24,006 nucleotides of DNA from contig JASBRM010000357.1 in NCBI GenBank assembly GCA_030149405.1, forward strand, positions 1 to 24,006, read 5' to 3'. The notes below the pieces were generated by a model. It ran no database searches. It saw nothing but the letters and a program-made list of their open reading frames with translations, and was not told the origin of the DNA. The translations under genes and the position numbers were made by a program. The stretch is from Neptuniibacter sp. (lineage in GTDB: Bacteria; Pseudomonadota; Gammaproteobacteria; Pseudomonadales; Balneatricaceae). Positions 9,163-16,768 of the stretch are shown piece by piece (the first letter of the stretch is position 1; each line of letters begins with the position of its first letter).

Positions 9163-9864
9163 TTATTCTGAACCTTCGAGCTGCTTGCGTGTGTAATCGA
9201 TATGCTCAACTGCCAACTTTCTGGCCAGCTCTGCATCACGATTTAAAAGGGCCTGATAAATCTGAGTATGCTGGGCACGAATACCATCGGGGTATCGGCC
9301 AAATTTCTTGAGAGTTCGGTCTAAAACACCGTAAATCGCATTAAAGGAACGGTTATAAAAAATCTGACTGAAGGAGATCACAAGAAGATTATGACTGGCC
9401 TCTGCGATCATCATATGAAAACGTAAATCTGCTTTAGCCTTGGCGAGCGTTGTTATACCACTATTACGCTCTTGCATGGCGTGGTATTCATGACCAATTT
9501 TTTCAAGTTGCTCATCTGTAGCTCTCAAAGCCGCATAATAAGCAGCCTCTCCCTCAAGGGCTGCGCGCATTTCCATCACCTGAACTTGATAATCAATGTT
9601 ATCTCCCACTCCCTCAAGTGGCATATCAAAACGGGACTCAAGGAGGTTTTTACAAACAGATCCACCACCATGATAAGTCTCAACCAAACCTTTGAGTTCC
9701 AGCTCCTGAACGGCTTCACGAACCGTAGAACGTGATAGATCGTAACGATTAGATAATTGACGTTGAGAAGGCAACTTTTGTCCGGGACAGATTTCACCGT
9801 AAATGATCTGCTCCTGCAGTTTTTTACTGAGCTGATGACTGAGGCAATCCGTTTGTTTGGTCAA
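9163..9864 (-). CDS. GntR-family regulator with FCD domain (LutR/LldR type), TTG start
   Basis: This is a transcription factor with an N-terminal winged helix (LSNRYDLSRSTVREAVQELELKGLV) and a C-terminal FCD ligand domain. The FCD domain shows candidate metal ligands: Asp and His in DLRFHMMIA, His in RAQHTQIY and His in AVEHIDYTR. The open frame extends to a GTG at 9918. I prefer the TTG at 9864 because it has a GGAGAGGA site about 6 bases upstream and leaves the operator at 9882-9892 outside the gene; it gives 233 residues. The gene precedes lutABC on the same strand, and both carry the same operator. The likely job is lactate-responsive repression of lutABC and of itself. The effector is inferred from context only. 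Confidence 0.88.
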   Translation of the reverse strand: MTKQTDCLSHQLSKKLQEQIIYGEICPGQKLPSQRQLSNRYDLSRSTVREAVQELELKGLVETYHGGGSVCKNLLESRFDMPLEGVGDNIDYQVQVMEMRAALEGEAAYYAALRATDEQLEKIGHEYHAMQERNSGITTLAKAKADLRFHMMIAEASHNLLVISFSQIFYNRSFNAIYGVLDRTLKKFGRYPDGIRAQHTQIYQALLNRDAELARKLAVEHIDYTRKQLEGSE

Positions 9865-9881
9865 AGCTTTTCCTCTCCACA

Positions 9882-9895
9882 GGGTCAGACCAGTT
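9882..9895 (-). promoter_or_regulatory. Operator copy in front of the GntR-type regulator
   Basis: The minus strand reads AACTGGTCTGACCC, which shares 13 consecutive bases with the site at 9085-9097. One base of the 11-base palindrome differs (TGGTCTGACCC). It lies about 18 bases before the preferred TTG start of the regulator, a position suited to autoregulation. Confidence 0.7.
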
Positions 9896-10012
9896 ATGAG
9901 TTTAGCACTTCCCCTCACTCAAAATTAATACTTTCAGGAAGCAGTAATCGTTAAATGAATAACGTAATTACAATCCTAGCCACGAAAAATACACGCAAAA
10001 CTACAATTTTTC

Positions 10013-10039
10013 TCAAGAGCTCAACAGAACCGCCGATAG
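10013..10039 (+). promoter_or_regulatory. Putative sigma-28 (FliA) flagellar promoter
   Basis: TCAAGAGC, an 11-base spacer and GCCGATAG match the sigma-28 consensus (TAAAGTTT-N11-GCCGATAA; Pseudomonas promoters often read TCAAG in the first half). The -10 half matches at 7 of 8 bases. The start site would fall near 10047, about 70 bases before the YjfB-like gene. The family of that gene has a proposed motility role, which supports the assignment independently. Confidence 0.75.
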
Positions 10040-10116
10040 AGTTAGAACCACTGTTACAAACGTGACTCAAGCTGAAGGATTACAGCCCGTTGTCGTAATC
10101 AATCTAGGGTTAAGTT

Positions 10117-10329
10117 ATGGAAATAAATGAAATTGCTGCATCAGCCAGTGCAGCAGCTGCTCAGAAAACTGAGACTAGCCATGCGGTGAAAACCGTTGAA
10201 ATGGCTAATGAAGAGATCGAGCAGACAGGCGAACAAGTATTACAGCTTCTGGAGTCTGCGACACAGCCTCGCAAACTCAGAGTGGGTGCTGTGACTACGC
10301 TAGGAATGAATCTGGACGTTAAAGCCTGA
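10117..10329 (+). CDS. YjfB-family putative motility protein
   Basis: A 70-residue protein resembling the YjfB_motility family, short proteins of unclear biochemical role that are linked to motility. It has an Ala-rich helical N-terminus (MEINEIAASASAAAAQ), an acidic middle helix (MANEEIEQTGEQVLQLLES) and the ending GMNLDVKA, close to the LG-N-I/L-D-V/I-K/R tail usual in the family. No signal peptide or membrane segment is seen. AGGG lies about 8 bases before the ATG. It is the only clear plus-strand gene here and stands alone behind a sigma-28-type promoter, consistent with a place in the late flagellar regulon. It ends one base from the polB stop on the other strand, with no terminator visible between them. 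Confidence 0.82.
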   Translation: MEINEIAASASAAAAQKTETSHAVKTVEMANEEIEQTGEQVLQLLESATQPRKLRVGAVTTLGMNLDVKA

Positions 10330-10330
10330 T

Positions 10331-12679
10331 TCAGAACAAACGGCCTTGCGGTGCCGTAAGCTCATCAAAACTTTCTCCCAGAAACTGCATAATCGTTTCA
10401 CACACAGGCCGGATCTGTTTATCCAGATAATGCTGATAATCCAGAGCTGAATGCACAGCCTCCAGTGGTTCCGCTCCATTCACTGTCAGCATATATTCAA
10501 TATAACTCCCCGCACGATAGGGATTTGGCATATCCTGTTGCTGGTAATAACGCTCAGCCTTCAATCCTGCCTGTACATGAGGCGGTTTGTTTTTTACATA
10601 TTGATCCAGAGGCTGCCGAATTCGCTTACGGTAAACCAATTGATCATCAAGCTGCCCTGCCATTAACGCTTCGACCGTAGAAATGAGTATCGACTTCCAT
10701 TCCTGGCCGCGAAAAATTCTCTCGTAAAGCTGTTCTTGCAGCTGTCTGGCTAAAGGAGTCCAGTCAGTCCGAACATTTTCGAGGCCTTTAAATACCATGG
10801 TGGTATTACCGTCGGTGAAGCGTTGTAAACCCGCATAACGTTTTTTGGTCCCTTTCTCTGAATGTCGCATGGTTGGCATCAGAAAACGGCAATAATGGGT
10901 CTCGTACTCAATCTCCAGCTTACTTTCGAGTTCAAAACGATCTTGTAATTGTTGCTGCCACCATTGGTTCAGGTGGTCAGCAAGCTCTTTACCTCTAACA
11001 CCAGCCTCTTGTTCAGGAAAGTCATCTCCCAACCACACAAATACAGAATCTGTATCACCATAGATCACCTTGAAGCCAAAGGTTTCTTCAATGCAATCCC
11101 GGGTTTTAGTGAGGATCTCATGACCACGTAAAGTGATTGAGCTGGAAAGCCTCTGATCATAAAAACGGCAGACGTTGGAACCAAGCACCCCATAAAACGA
11201 GTTCATAATAATTTTTATTGCCTGTGACAACGCAGCATTATTATTCTTTTTCGCCTGATCTCTGGCGGCCCAAAGTTGTTCGATTAACTGAGGTAAGATT
11301 GTCTTGCTACGGGAGAAAATGGCGTGATTAAAACCAGGCACCAGATCTTCTGGTTCTGCACCTTTTTTTAACCCTTCGGATAGACCATAAGGGTCGATTT
11401 TAAAGGTACGAATAATACTGGGGTACAGACTTTTGAAATCCAGAACCAAGACCTGTTTGTACAAACCAGGTTGCGAATCCATCACATAACCACCAGGTGC
11501 ACTCAGCCCGGAAACTCCGGATGCGTATTCCGGTGCCACATAACCTGCTCTGTGCAAATGGGGTAGATACTGGTTATCAAACGCTGCAGCAGAACCACCC
11601 ACTTTATCCAGTGGCAGCCCGGTAAGGCGGGCCCTTTCCACCAGGTAATTGATCAGATCAGCTTTCTCAAAGATATCCCAAACCAGCTTACAGTCTTCGA
11701 GATTGTATCGGGCTAAAGCTTCCTTATCCTCACGGAATAAACGCTGTATCTCACCACCACGGTCATCCACATGATCGATCAGCTTACCGCGGTCTAATAA
11801 GATTCGGGAAACATTCTCAAGGGAGAAACTTTCAAACTGGTAAGTAGCTCCTTTCAGAGTGTCAATGCCATCCAGTACTATGCGCCCCGCCATACGCACA
11901 AACAGCTTTCCCTGCCCCGACTCATGTAACTGCATGGTTTGTTGATCGCGCCCTAGCGTCAAAGGGATACGATGAGCTGAAGCACGGGCATCCAGCACTC
12001 GGAAATCAAAACCTACGACACTCCAACCAATAAAAATATCCGGGTCATACTGAGCCACAACCGCGATAAATGCTCGCAACAGAGCCCTTTCATCAGATAC
12101 ATACCTCAGAGTATTGGTATCTACTCCTTCACCTTGCATCAGGACCAGTTGGAAATCATCCGCATAGAATGCGGCAGACAGAATGTTGTCTGCCCGCATC
12201 GTAGTTTCAAGATCAATGGATAGAATTTTAAACTGTGGATCGTAATCAGCAGGCTGAAAACGAATGCGTTTATGCTGTTGATGAACCTCGACGCCACCCT
12301 GAATAAATCGCTCCATCAGGTAACGGTCGGCGTGCCGAATATCCTCTTCCATCATGACCAGGTTATTCTGAGTAAGAATCTCCTGAATCTGCCGGAACGT
12401 TTTTAAGCGTTTACAGTAAAGTGCATGGACACCGTTGTAGTTGAGATCGGTTAAATCAACCTTCTCTAGCCGCCAGGCCTGATATGAGGAAATCAACGAG
12501 GTTATTTGTTCCAATTGCGAATCGAGAACAAATAAAACCGCTTCCTGCCCGGCCACACTTAAAGGGGTTACTGCCTCATCACTGCGAACCCAGTAGGTAA
12601 GTTGAATACCATCGGGACTGTCCTGCTGTTGGCGGGTCAGGACGAACCCTTTGGTGATATTGGCAGTTGAGTCAGCCAT
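10331..12679 (-). CDS. polB: DNA polymerase II (family B)
   Basis: Pol II is the SOS-associated family B polymerase with 3'-5' exonuclease used in replication restart and translesion synthesis. The 782 residues match E. coli (783). Exonuclease residues are Asp156/Glu158 (SIDLETT), Asp225 (GWSVVGFD, Ser replacing the usual Asn of motif II) and Tyr325/Asp329 (YNLEDC). Polymerase motifs are A with Asp414 (DFKSLYPSI), B (KIIMNSFYGVLG) and C with Asp542/Asp544 (YGDTDS). The C-terminus, QGRLF, looks like a beta-clamp binding motif. It starts 5 bases after mvaD with no clear ribosome binding site, so it is probably translated by coupling at the end of the mevalonate operon. I saw no convincing LexA box at its start. 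Confidence 0.97.
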   Translation of the reverse strand: MADSTANITKGFVLTRQQQDSPDGIQLTYWVRSDEAVTPLSVAGQEAVLFVLDSQLEQITSLISSYQAWRLEKVDLTDLNYNGVHALYCKRLKTFRQIQEILTQNNLVMMEEDIRHADRYLMERFIQGGVEVHQQHKRIRFQPADYDPQFKILSIDLETTMRADNILSAAFYADDFQLVLMQGEGVDTNTLRYVSDERALLRAFIAVVAQYDPDIFIGWSVVGFDFRVLDARASAHRIPLTLGRDQQTMQLHESGQGKLFVRMAGRIVLDGIDTLKGATYQFESFSLENVSRILLDRGKLIDHVDDRGGEIQRLFREDKEALARYNLEDCKLVWDIFEKADLINYLVERARLTGLPLDKVGGSAAAFDNQYLPHLHRAGYVAPEYASGVSGLSAPGGYVMDSQPGLYKQVLVLDFKSLYPSIIRTFKIDPYGLSEGLKKGAEPEDLVPGFNHAIFSRSKTILPQLIEQLWAARDQAKKNNNAALSQAIKIIMNSFYGVLGSNVCRFYDQRLSSSITLRGHEILTKTRDCIEETFGFKVIYGDTDSVFVWLGDDFPEQEAGVRGKELADHLNQWWQQQLQDRFELESKLEIEYETHYCRFLMPTMRHSEKGTKKRYAGLQRFTDGNTTMVFKGLENVRTDWTPLARQLQEQLYERIFRGQEWKSILISTVEALMAGQLDDQLVYRKRIRQPLDQYVKNKPPHVQAGLKAERYYQQQDMPNPYRAGSYIEYMLTVNGAEPLEAVHSALDYQHYLDKQIRPVCETIMQFLGESFDELTAPQGRLF

Positions 12680-12684
12680 AAGAA

Positions 12685-13689
12685 TTAATCAAACGGCGAT
12701 ACGATATCTAAATCCATCAGTTCAGGAAAAGCATCCCTTACCGAGATCTCATCTTCACTCTGGAACAGCAGTTTAAGGTTAGGCCCCGCATCCATGGTCA
12801 GATAAACAGGAATACCTAAAGACCTTAGCTCCCAAACTCTGTGCATGGCAGCGACTGATTCAGGTTGCCAGTAAAGTAACGGCGGCCAGGAAGCAATCAT
12901 CGTAGCGTGCATAGACAGAGCATTTTGCTCAGCGGTTTGCCCCAGCAGTTCCAAATCATGGTCATCGATGGCGCGTTTGATCGTGGCAAGATCCTGTGCC
13001 GCTTGCTGCGGCCAGGATTGATAAAGAGTTGCAGATTCTACGGTGCGTTGCATGCCAGCACGGGAATCGACTTTCTTTTCTCCCGTCGCAACTTTCAGCA
13101 GACCGATTCTGAATCCGGGCCAGTCAAGATCCAATCGTTCAGCACAACTATCCATACCGTCTTCACGGTTGCCTTTGTGCCACTCAACAAAGCCCTGATA
13201 AATTGATCGGGATGCACTTCCACTGCCCATTCGTGCAAAAGCCGATAGAACATTAGGCTGCAAACCCAGACCATAAAAGTCATTGATCGCTAGCGTAAGT
13301 GCCGCAAAACCGGAAGCAGATGAAGCCAACCCAGCTGCGGTTGGAATATTGTTGACTGTGCTGATAGAAACCGGTTGATCGAGTTCACGACGGAACAAGT
13401 TAATAAAACTTATCACTTTTCGGGCGAACCGGCTTTCACAATACAGCAGTTCACCGTTCAGTTTAACCTGATCAACGCCATCAGTTGATTCAGTGATTTC
13501 AGTCCGGCTACCCAGCTCACCGAGTGATATTGAGAGAGACGCATTGATCGGCAGATTCAGTTCAACATCTCGTTTTCCCCAATACTTACACAACGCGATA
13601 TTACTTGGGGCAAAGGCTTCGGCTGTATTACCGGGCGATAATTGCTCAGGAATATAATTATCGATCACTGCTTGCTTAGTTATATTCAA
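12685..13689 (-). CDS. mvaD: Diphosphomevalonate decarboxylase, TTG start
   Basis: MvaD catalyses ATP-dependent decarboxylation of mevalonate diphosphate to isopentenyl diphosphate, the last step before IPP. The 334-residue GHMP-fold protein has the family N-terminus APSNIALCKYWGKRD, the nucleotide-binding TAAGLASSASGFAAL stretch, RMGSGSASRSIYQGFVEW and the catalytic-Asp segment TMDAGPNLKLL. It starts at TTG, with GGAG 6 bases upstream. It overlaps the 3' end of the preceding kinase gene by 14 bases, pointing to translational coupling. A downstream GTG start is possible but less well placed. It is the final mevalonate-pathway gene of the operon; polB follows after 5 bases. Confidence 0.95.
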   Translation of the reverse strand: MNITKQAVIDNYIPEQLSPGNTAEAFAPSNIALCKYWGKRDVELNLPINASLSISLGELGSRTEITESTDGVDQVKLNGELLYCESRFARKVISFINLFRRELDQPVSISTVNNIPTAAGLASSASGFAALTLAINDFYGLGLQPNVLSAFARMGSGSASRSIYQGFVEWHKGNREDGMDSCAERLDLDWPGFRIGLLKVATGEKKVDSRAGMQRTVESATLYQSWPQQAAQDLATIKRAIDDHDLELLGQTAEQNALSMHATMIASWPPLLYWQPESVAAMHRVWELRSLGIPVYLTMDAGPNLKLLFQSEDEISVRDAFPELMDLDIVSPFD

Positions 13690-14605
13690 CGATCACTCCG
13701 TCTTCTGATACTGCAACAGGGATTTGTTCGTATGGCAGTTGAATGCTCGGATCATTCCCAAGCGCCAGAACACAGTCCCCAAGACCTGAACCCGAAATTT
13801 TAACACCTTGGATGCAATCACTCTCTCGCAGGCTGTAGACAATTTCACTGATCGCTTTATCAGATACGCCCAGCGCATCCATGAGCCCCTGATAGTTGTT
13901 CATTAAGAAACCAAGGGATTGCCAATCACTACCAGAAATTGCCGTTTCTGCTGCCTCAGTGACTCTTCCCATTAACTGGTAGATCTGCTCATAAATAGCC
14001 GGATTGTTTTGCCCCAGGCTCTCGACCTTCTTAAGCACATCCGGGGTTTTAGTCTTATAACCAGCATAATATAAAGAGATTTCAGGCAGATTATTTAACT
14101 TCTTAATCTCTCTGGGCTTCACCCGATAAGAAACCGCAGAACCAAAAATACTAGCGACCAGATCTGTACCTGAGCCTCTGCCATCCTGAACCTGATGCAC
14201 CACTTGCAATGATTGATCAAACAGCTGTTCATAATCACATTCATGTCCGGCATAAGCTGCAAGCGCTGCCACAACGCCTGCGGTCACTGCAGCAGATGAT
14301 CCAAGGCCAACGGTATGAGAGAACTCGGAACGAATCTGTAATTCAAAACCTGAAGGCACCTTATCAGCAAACATTTTAATTGCACTGATAACGAAGCTAA
14401 GCTTGGGTTCTTCTTTAAGGCAATCCAGTTCAGAGCGGTAACAAGCCAGTTCAGAATCCACAGATACTGACCGGTCTGATAAAGGCGACAAAACGACCTT
14501 TATCCGTTTATCAATTGCACAAGCCAAGGCTTTTTCACCGAAGAGTACGGAATGCTCGCCCATCAGCATAATACTGCCGGGAACGGATACTTTTATTTGC
14601 TGCAC
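13676..14605 (-). CDS. GHMP kinase, probable phosphomevalonate kinase, GTG start
   Basis: A 309-residue GHMP-superfamily kinase. It has an N-terminal GEHSVLFG segment that resembles mevalonate kinase, the ATP-binding loop HTVGLGSSAAVTAG (about 97-110), DGRGSGTDLVASIFGSAVSY around Asp148, and a C-terminal glycine-rich SGSGLGDCVLALG. The last two resemble phosphomevalonate kinases (GSxxD-A-x-xG; GxGxGDC). The gene order mvaA-idi-mvaS-mvk-x-mvaD equals that of the Paracoccus zeaxanthinifaciens mevalonate operon, where x is pmk, and no other pmk candidate is present. I therefore assign it to converting 5-phosphomevalonate to the diphosphate, by inference. A domain search may label it mevalonate kinase. 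The GTG start follows AGGAGAAAGGAAAGA. Confidence 0.75.
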   Translation of the reverse strand: MQQIKVSVPGSIMLMGEHSVLFGEKALACAIDKRIKVVLSPLSDRSVSVDSELACYRSELDCLKEEPKLSFVISAIKMFADKVPSGFELQIRSEFSHTVGLGSSAAVTAGVVAALAAYAGHECDYEQLFDQSLQVVHQVQDGRGSGTDLVASIFGSAVSYRVKPREIKKLNNLPEISLYYAGYKTKTPDVLKKVESLGQNNPAIYEQIYQLMGRVTEAAETAISGSDWQSLGFLMNNYQGLMDALGVSDKAISEIVYSLRESDCIQGVKISGSGLGDCVLALGNDPSIQLPYEQIPVAVSEDGVIVEYN

Positions 14606-14618
14606 TCTTTCCTTTCTC

Positions 14619-15587
14619 CTAGGCCAATAACAGCGGTACGAGCTGGATATTTAAACTTTGCTGCATCTGTTGAGGAGAAATATCAGGGAGATACATCAGT
14701 ACCATTCCTCCTGCTGAACCCGCAACAGATCCAGCGCCACAGATTTTAGCAGCACCGCCAGATCGCTCAATTTGTCCAATCACATTGCTAATTCTATCCG
14801 GTACTACACCAATCTGTTCCAGCAAAGCATGATTAGATCGGACCAGCATGAGAATGTCATCGCTGTTCTGAGCTTCCAATGCCCTTTCCAGATTATTTGT
14901 TACCTCGGAAAAATCGTGCCAGATGGCAGACTCACCAAATTGACGTCTGACCTCAGAAACAGTTTCTCCAGTCGTTGATTCTGGATCGCCGCTGTTCCAA
15001 ATGAACCAGTTTTTATCCAGTGTTAGAGAGAGTTCTGTGACCTTGTCAGCCTCTACCTTGACTGGTTTTGCGTAAGTGACTGTCGCAGCATCTATTGCAC
15101 TGCCTCGCCCATGCTGAAGGCGCTCACAGTAACGGACGCGTTGGAATAATTGTTCAGCTGTAATCTGCTTACCGGTTATTTGCCCGCAAAGCTTAATCAA
15201 TGCACAAATCACCGCCGCTGAGGAACCCATACCTGCTCCCGCAGGTATATCGCTGCTGATATGCAGAGTTCCAGAGCTGTTAAAGCCATGTTGTATGAGC
15301 GTGTAGCTCAACAAATCAAAAGGCGATTTAAGCACTCTAGCGATAGGTAGGTTCTGATTTAAGAATGCGGAATAATTCTGATCCAGCAATGCAGGTATAC
15401 CCGATATTTCCTGAAGAGATAACTCGGTTTCACCTAAACGATCAGTGATGACCTTTAACTGATCACCACCGTTGTAATTAAAGCTAACTTTTACTTTTTT
15501 CGATACTGGAACAGCGATAGCAGGAGCCCCATAAACCACCGAGTGTTCACCACTCAGAATCAGTTTTCCTGGGGCCTCAGCCTTCAT
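14619..15587 (-). CDS. mvk: Mevalonate kinase
   Basis: This enzyme phosphorylates mevalonate to 5-phosphomevalonate. The 322-residue GHMP kinase starts APGKLILSGEHSVVYGAPAIA, the classic mevalonate kinase N-terminus. It has the ATP-binding loop IPAGAGMGSSAAV at 114-126, the substrate/catalytic segment LQHGRGSAIDAATV with Asp166 (compare HGxPSGxDxA of the family), and a C-terminal AKICGAGSVAGSAGG motif. Its ATG shares one base with the mvaS stop (TGATG), and the second GHMP kinase begins 13 bases after its end. It is about 40% the size of the combined kinase block, soluble, with no membrane segment. It could have swapped substrates with its neighbour, but this one carries the more typical motifs. 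Confidence 0.87.
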   Translation of the reverse strand: MKAEAPGKLILSGEHSVVYGAPAIAVPVSKKVKVSFNYNGGDQLKVITDRLGETELSLQEISGIPALLDQNYSAFLNQNLPIARVLKSPFDLLSYTLIQHGFNSSGTLHISSDIPAGAGMGSSAAVICALIKLCGQITGKQITAEQLFQRVRYCERLQHGRGSAIDAATVTYAKPVKVEADKVTELSLTLDKNWFIWNSGDPESTTGETVSEVRRQFGESAIWHDFSEVTNNLERALEAQNSDDILMLVRSNHALLEQIGVVPDRISNVIGQIERSGGAAKICGAGSVAGSAGGMVLMYLPDISPQQMQQSLNIQLVPLLLA

Positions 15588-16753
15588 CAGCAGATAACAT
15601 ACTCACGTTTATGACCACTTATAGCAGCCAAACGGAAACGGCCAGTAGTGACCGCTGGAATGTCGTGATGCTCACCGTCTTTCGGATCAGGATAGCTGCA
15701 AAGTTTCAGGTACTCGTCATAACTGACTTCCTGCCGTGCATCCAGCATTTGCTTGTGGTTAAGCGTATGCAGACATTTTTCGTAACCCGTAACAACTGTT
15801 CCAGAGAAGAATTCAGAAACGCAGCCCGAACCATAACTGAAAAAGCCGACTTTCTTACCGGCAAGATTCTGTTTGCAGTTTTCCAGCAATGAGCTCAAAC
15901 CAATGTACATGGAAGCTGTATAGCTGTTCCCGATGATACGGTTATAGTGCAGGGTGTCTTCCACCTGCTGCTCTATCTGCTCAAGAGACAATCCGGCTTT
16001 ATTAACTTTAGCCAGATGCTTATGTGCTTTCTCTGCCATACGGCTGAAAGGCAGGTGATAGCAGAAATAGGAAAAATCATTGAAGGCCACAGAGCTGGCA
16101 TCAACAAAATTTTCCCAGGCTTTTTTCAAAGATTTAAGATAGATCTTGGTTGAATACTTACCATCCACTATGGCTGTAGAACGATAATTTGGACGCCAGA
16201 AGTCCATCACATCTTCGGTATGGTTGCCCACTTCAGGATCAATTTCAACCAAGCGAGGGTTAGCAGAAATTAGTATCGCTACAGCACCGCACCCCTGAGT
16301 TGCTTCACCTGAGGTACCCAGATCATAGCGAGCTATATCTGAAGCTATAACCAGTACTTTCTTTTCAGGTTGGCGAGCAACTAAGGCACACGCCATCTGG
16401 ATCGCTGCCGTCGCACTGTAACAGGCTTGTTTCAGCTCAACTACACGACAATTTGAATTCAAACCGAGCAAACGGTGAACATAAACGCCCGCAGCTTTTG
16501 ACTGATCGACACCTGTCTCAGTTGCAAACAACAGTGAACTAATGCAATCAACGCCCACACGATCAATGACCTGTTGAGCAGCGTTAGCAGCCATAGTTAC
16601 TACATCTTCATCCGGAGCAGCCATGGACATCTTTTCCTGGCCGATTCCTGTGTAGTATTTATCCGACTCGATCTGCTGAACTTCTGCCAGAGTTCTCAGA
16701 TCTAAAAAATAGTTGGAAGTATAGAAACTAATTTCGTCAATACCGACAGACAT
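15587..16753 (-). CDS. mvaS: Hydroxymethylglutaryl-CoA synthase
   Basis: MvaS condenses acetyl-CoA with acetoacetyl-CoA to form HMG-CoA, the entry point of the mevalonate pathway. The 388 residues equal the length of the S. aureus enzyme. The catalytic triad falls at the same numbers: Glu79 (FATETGVDQSKAA), Cys111 (ELKQACYSATAAIQ) and His233 (YFCYHLPFSRM). It has the thiolase-superfamily fold with a conserved glycine-rich end, FFSYGSGCVSEFFSG. The ATG lies 15 bases after idi with a modest AGGATCGAG site, and the stop overlaps the mevalonate kinase start by one base. No acetoacetyl-CoA thiolase gene is present in the window, so that substrate must come from elsewhere. Confidence 0.96.
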   Translation of the reverse strand: MSVGIDEISFYTSNYFLDLRTLAEVQQIESDKYYTGIGQEKMSMAAPDEDVVTMAANAAQQVIDRVGVDCISSLLFATETGVDQSKAAGVYVHRLLGLNSNCRVVELKQACYSATAAIQMACALVARQPEKKVLVIASDIARYDLGTSGEATQGCGAVAILISANPRLVEIDPEVGNHTEDVMDFWRPNYRSTAIVDGKYSTKIYLKSLKKAWENFVDASSVAFNDFSYFCYHLPFSRMAEKAHKHLAKVNKAGLSLEQIEQQVEDTLHYNRIIGNSYTASMYIGLSSLLENCKQNLAGKKVGFFSYGSGCVSEFFSGTVVTGYEKCLHTLNHKQMLDARQEVSYDEYLKLCSYPDPKDGEHHDIPAVTTGRFRLAAISGHKREYVIC

Positions 16754-16768
16754 TATTGGGTCTCGATC

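Noticed and set aside
10331..12679. Prophage or mobile-element origin for the family B polymerase
   Set aside because: Length, motifs and C-terminal clamp motif match cellular Pol II, and no phage or transposase genes adjoin it.
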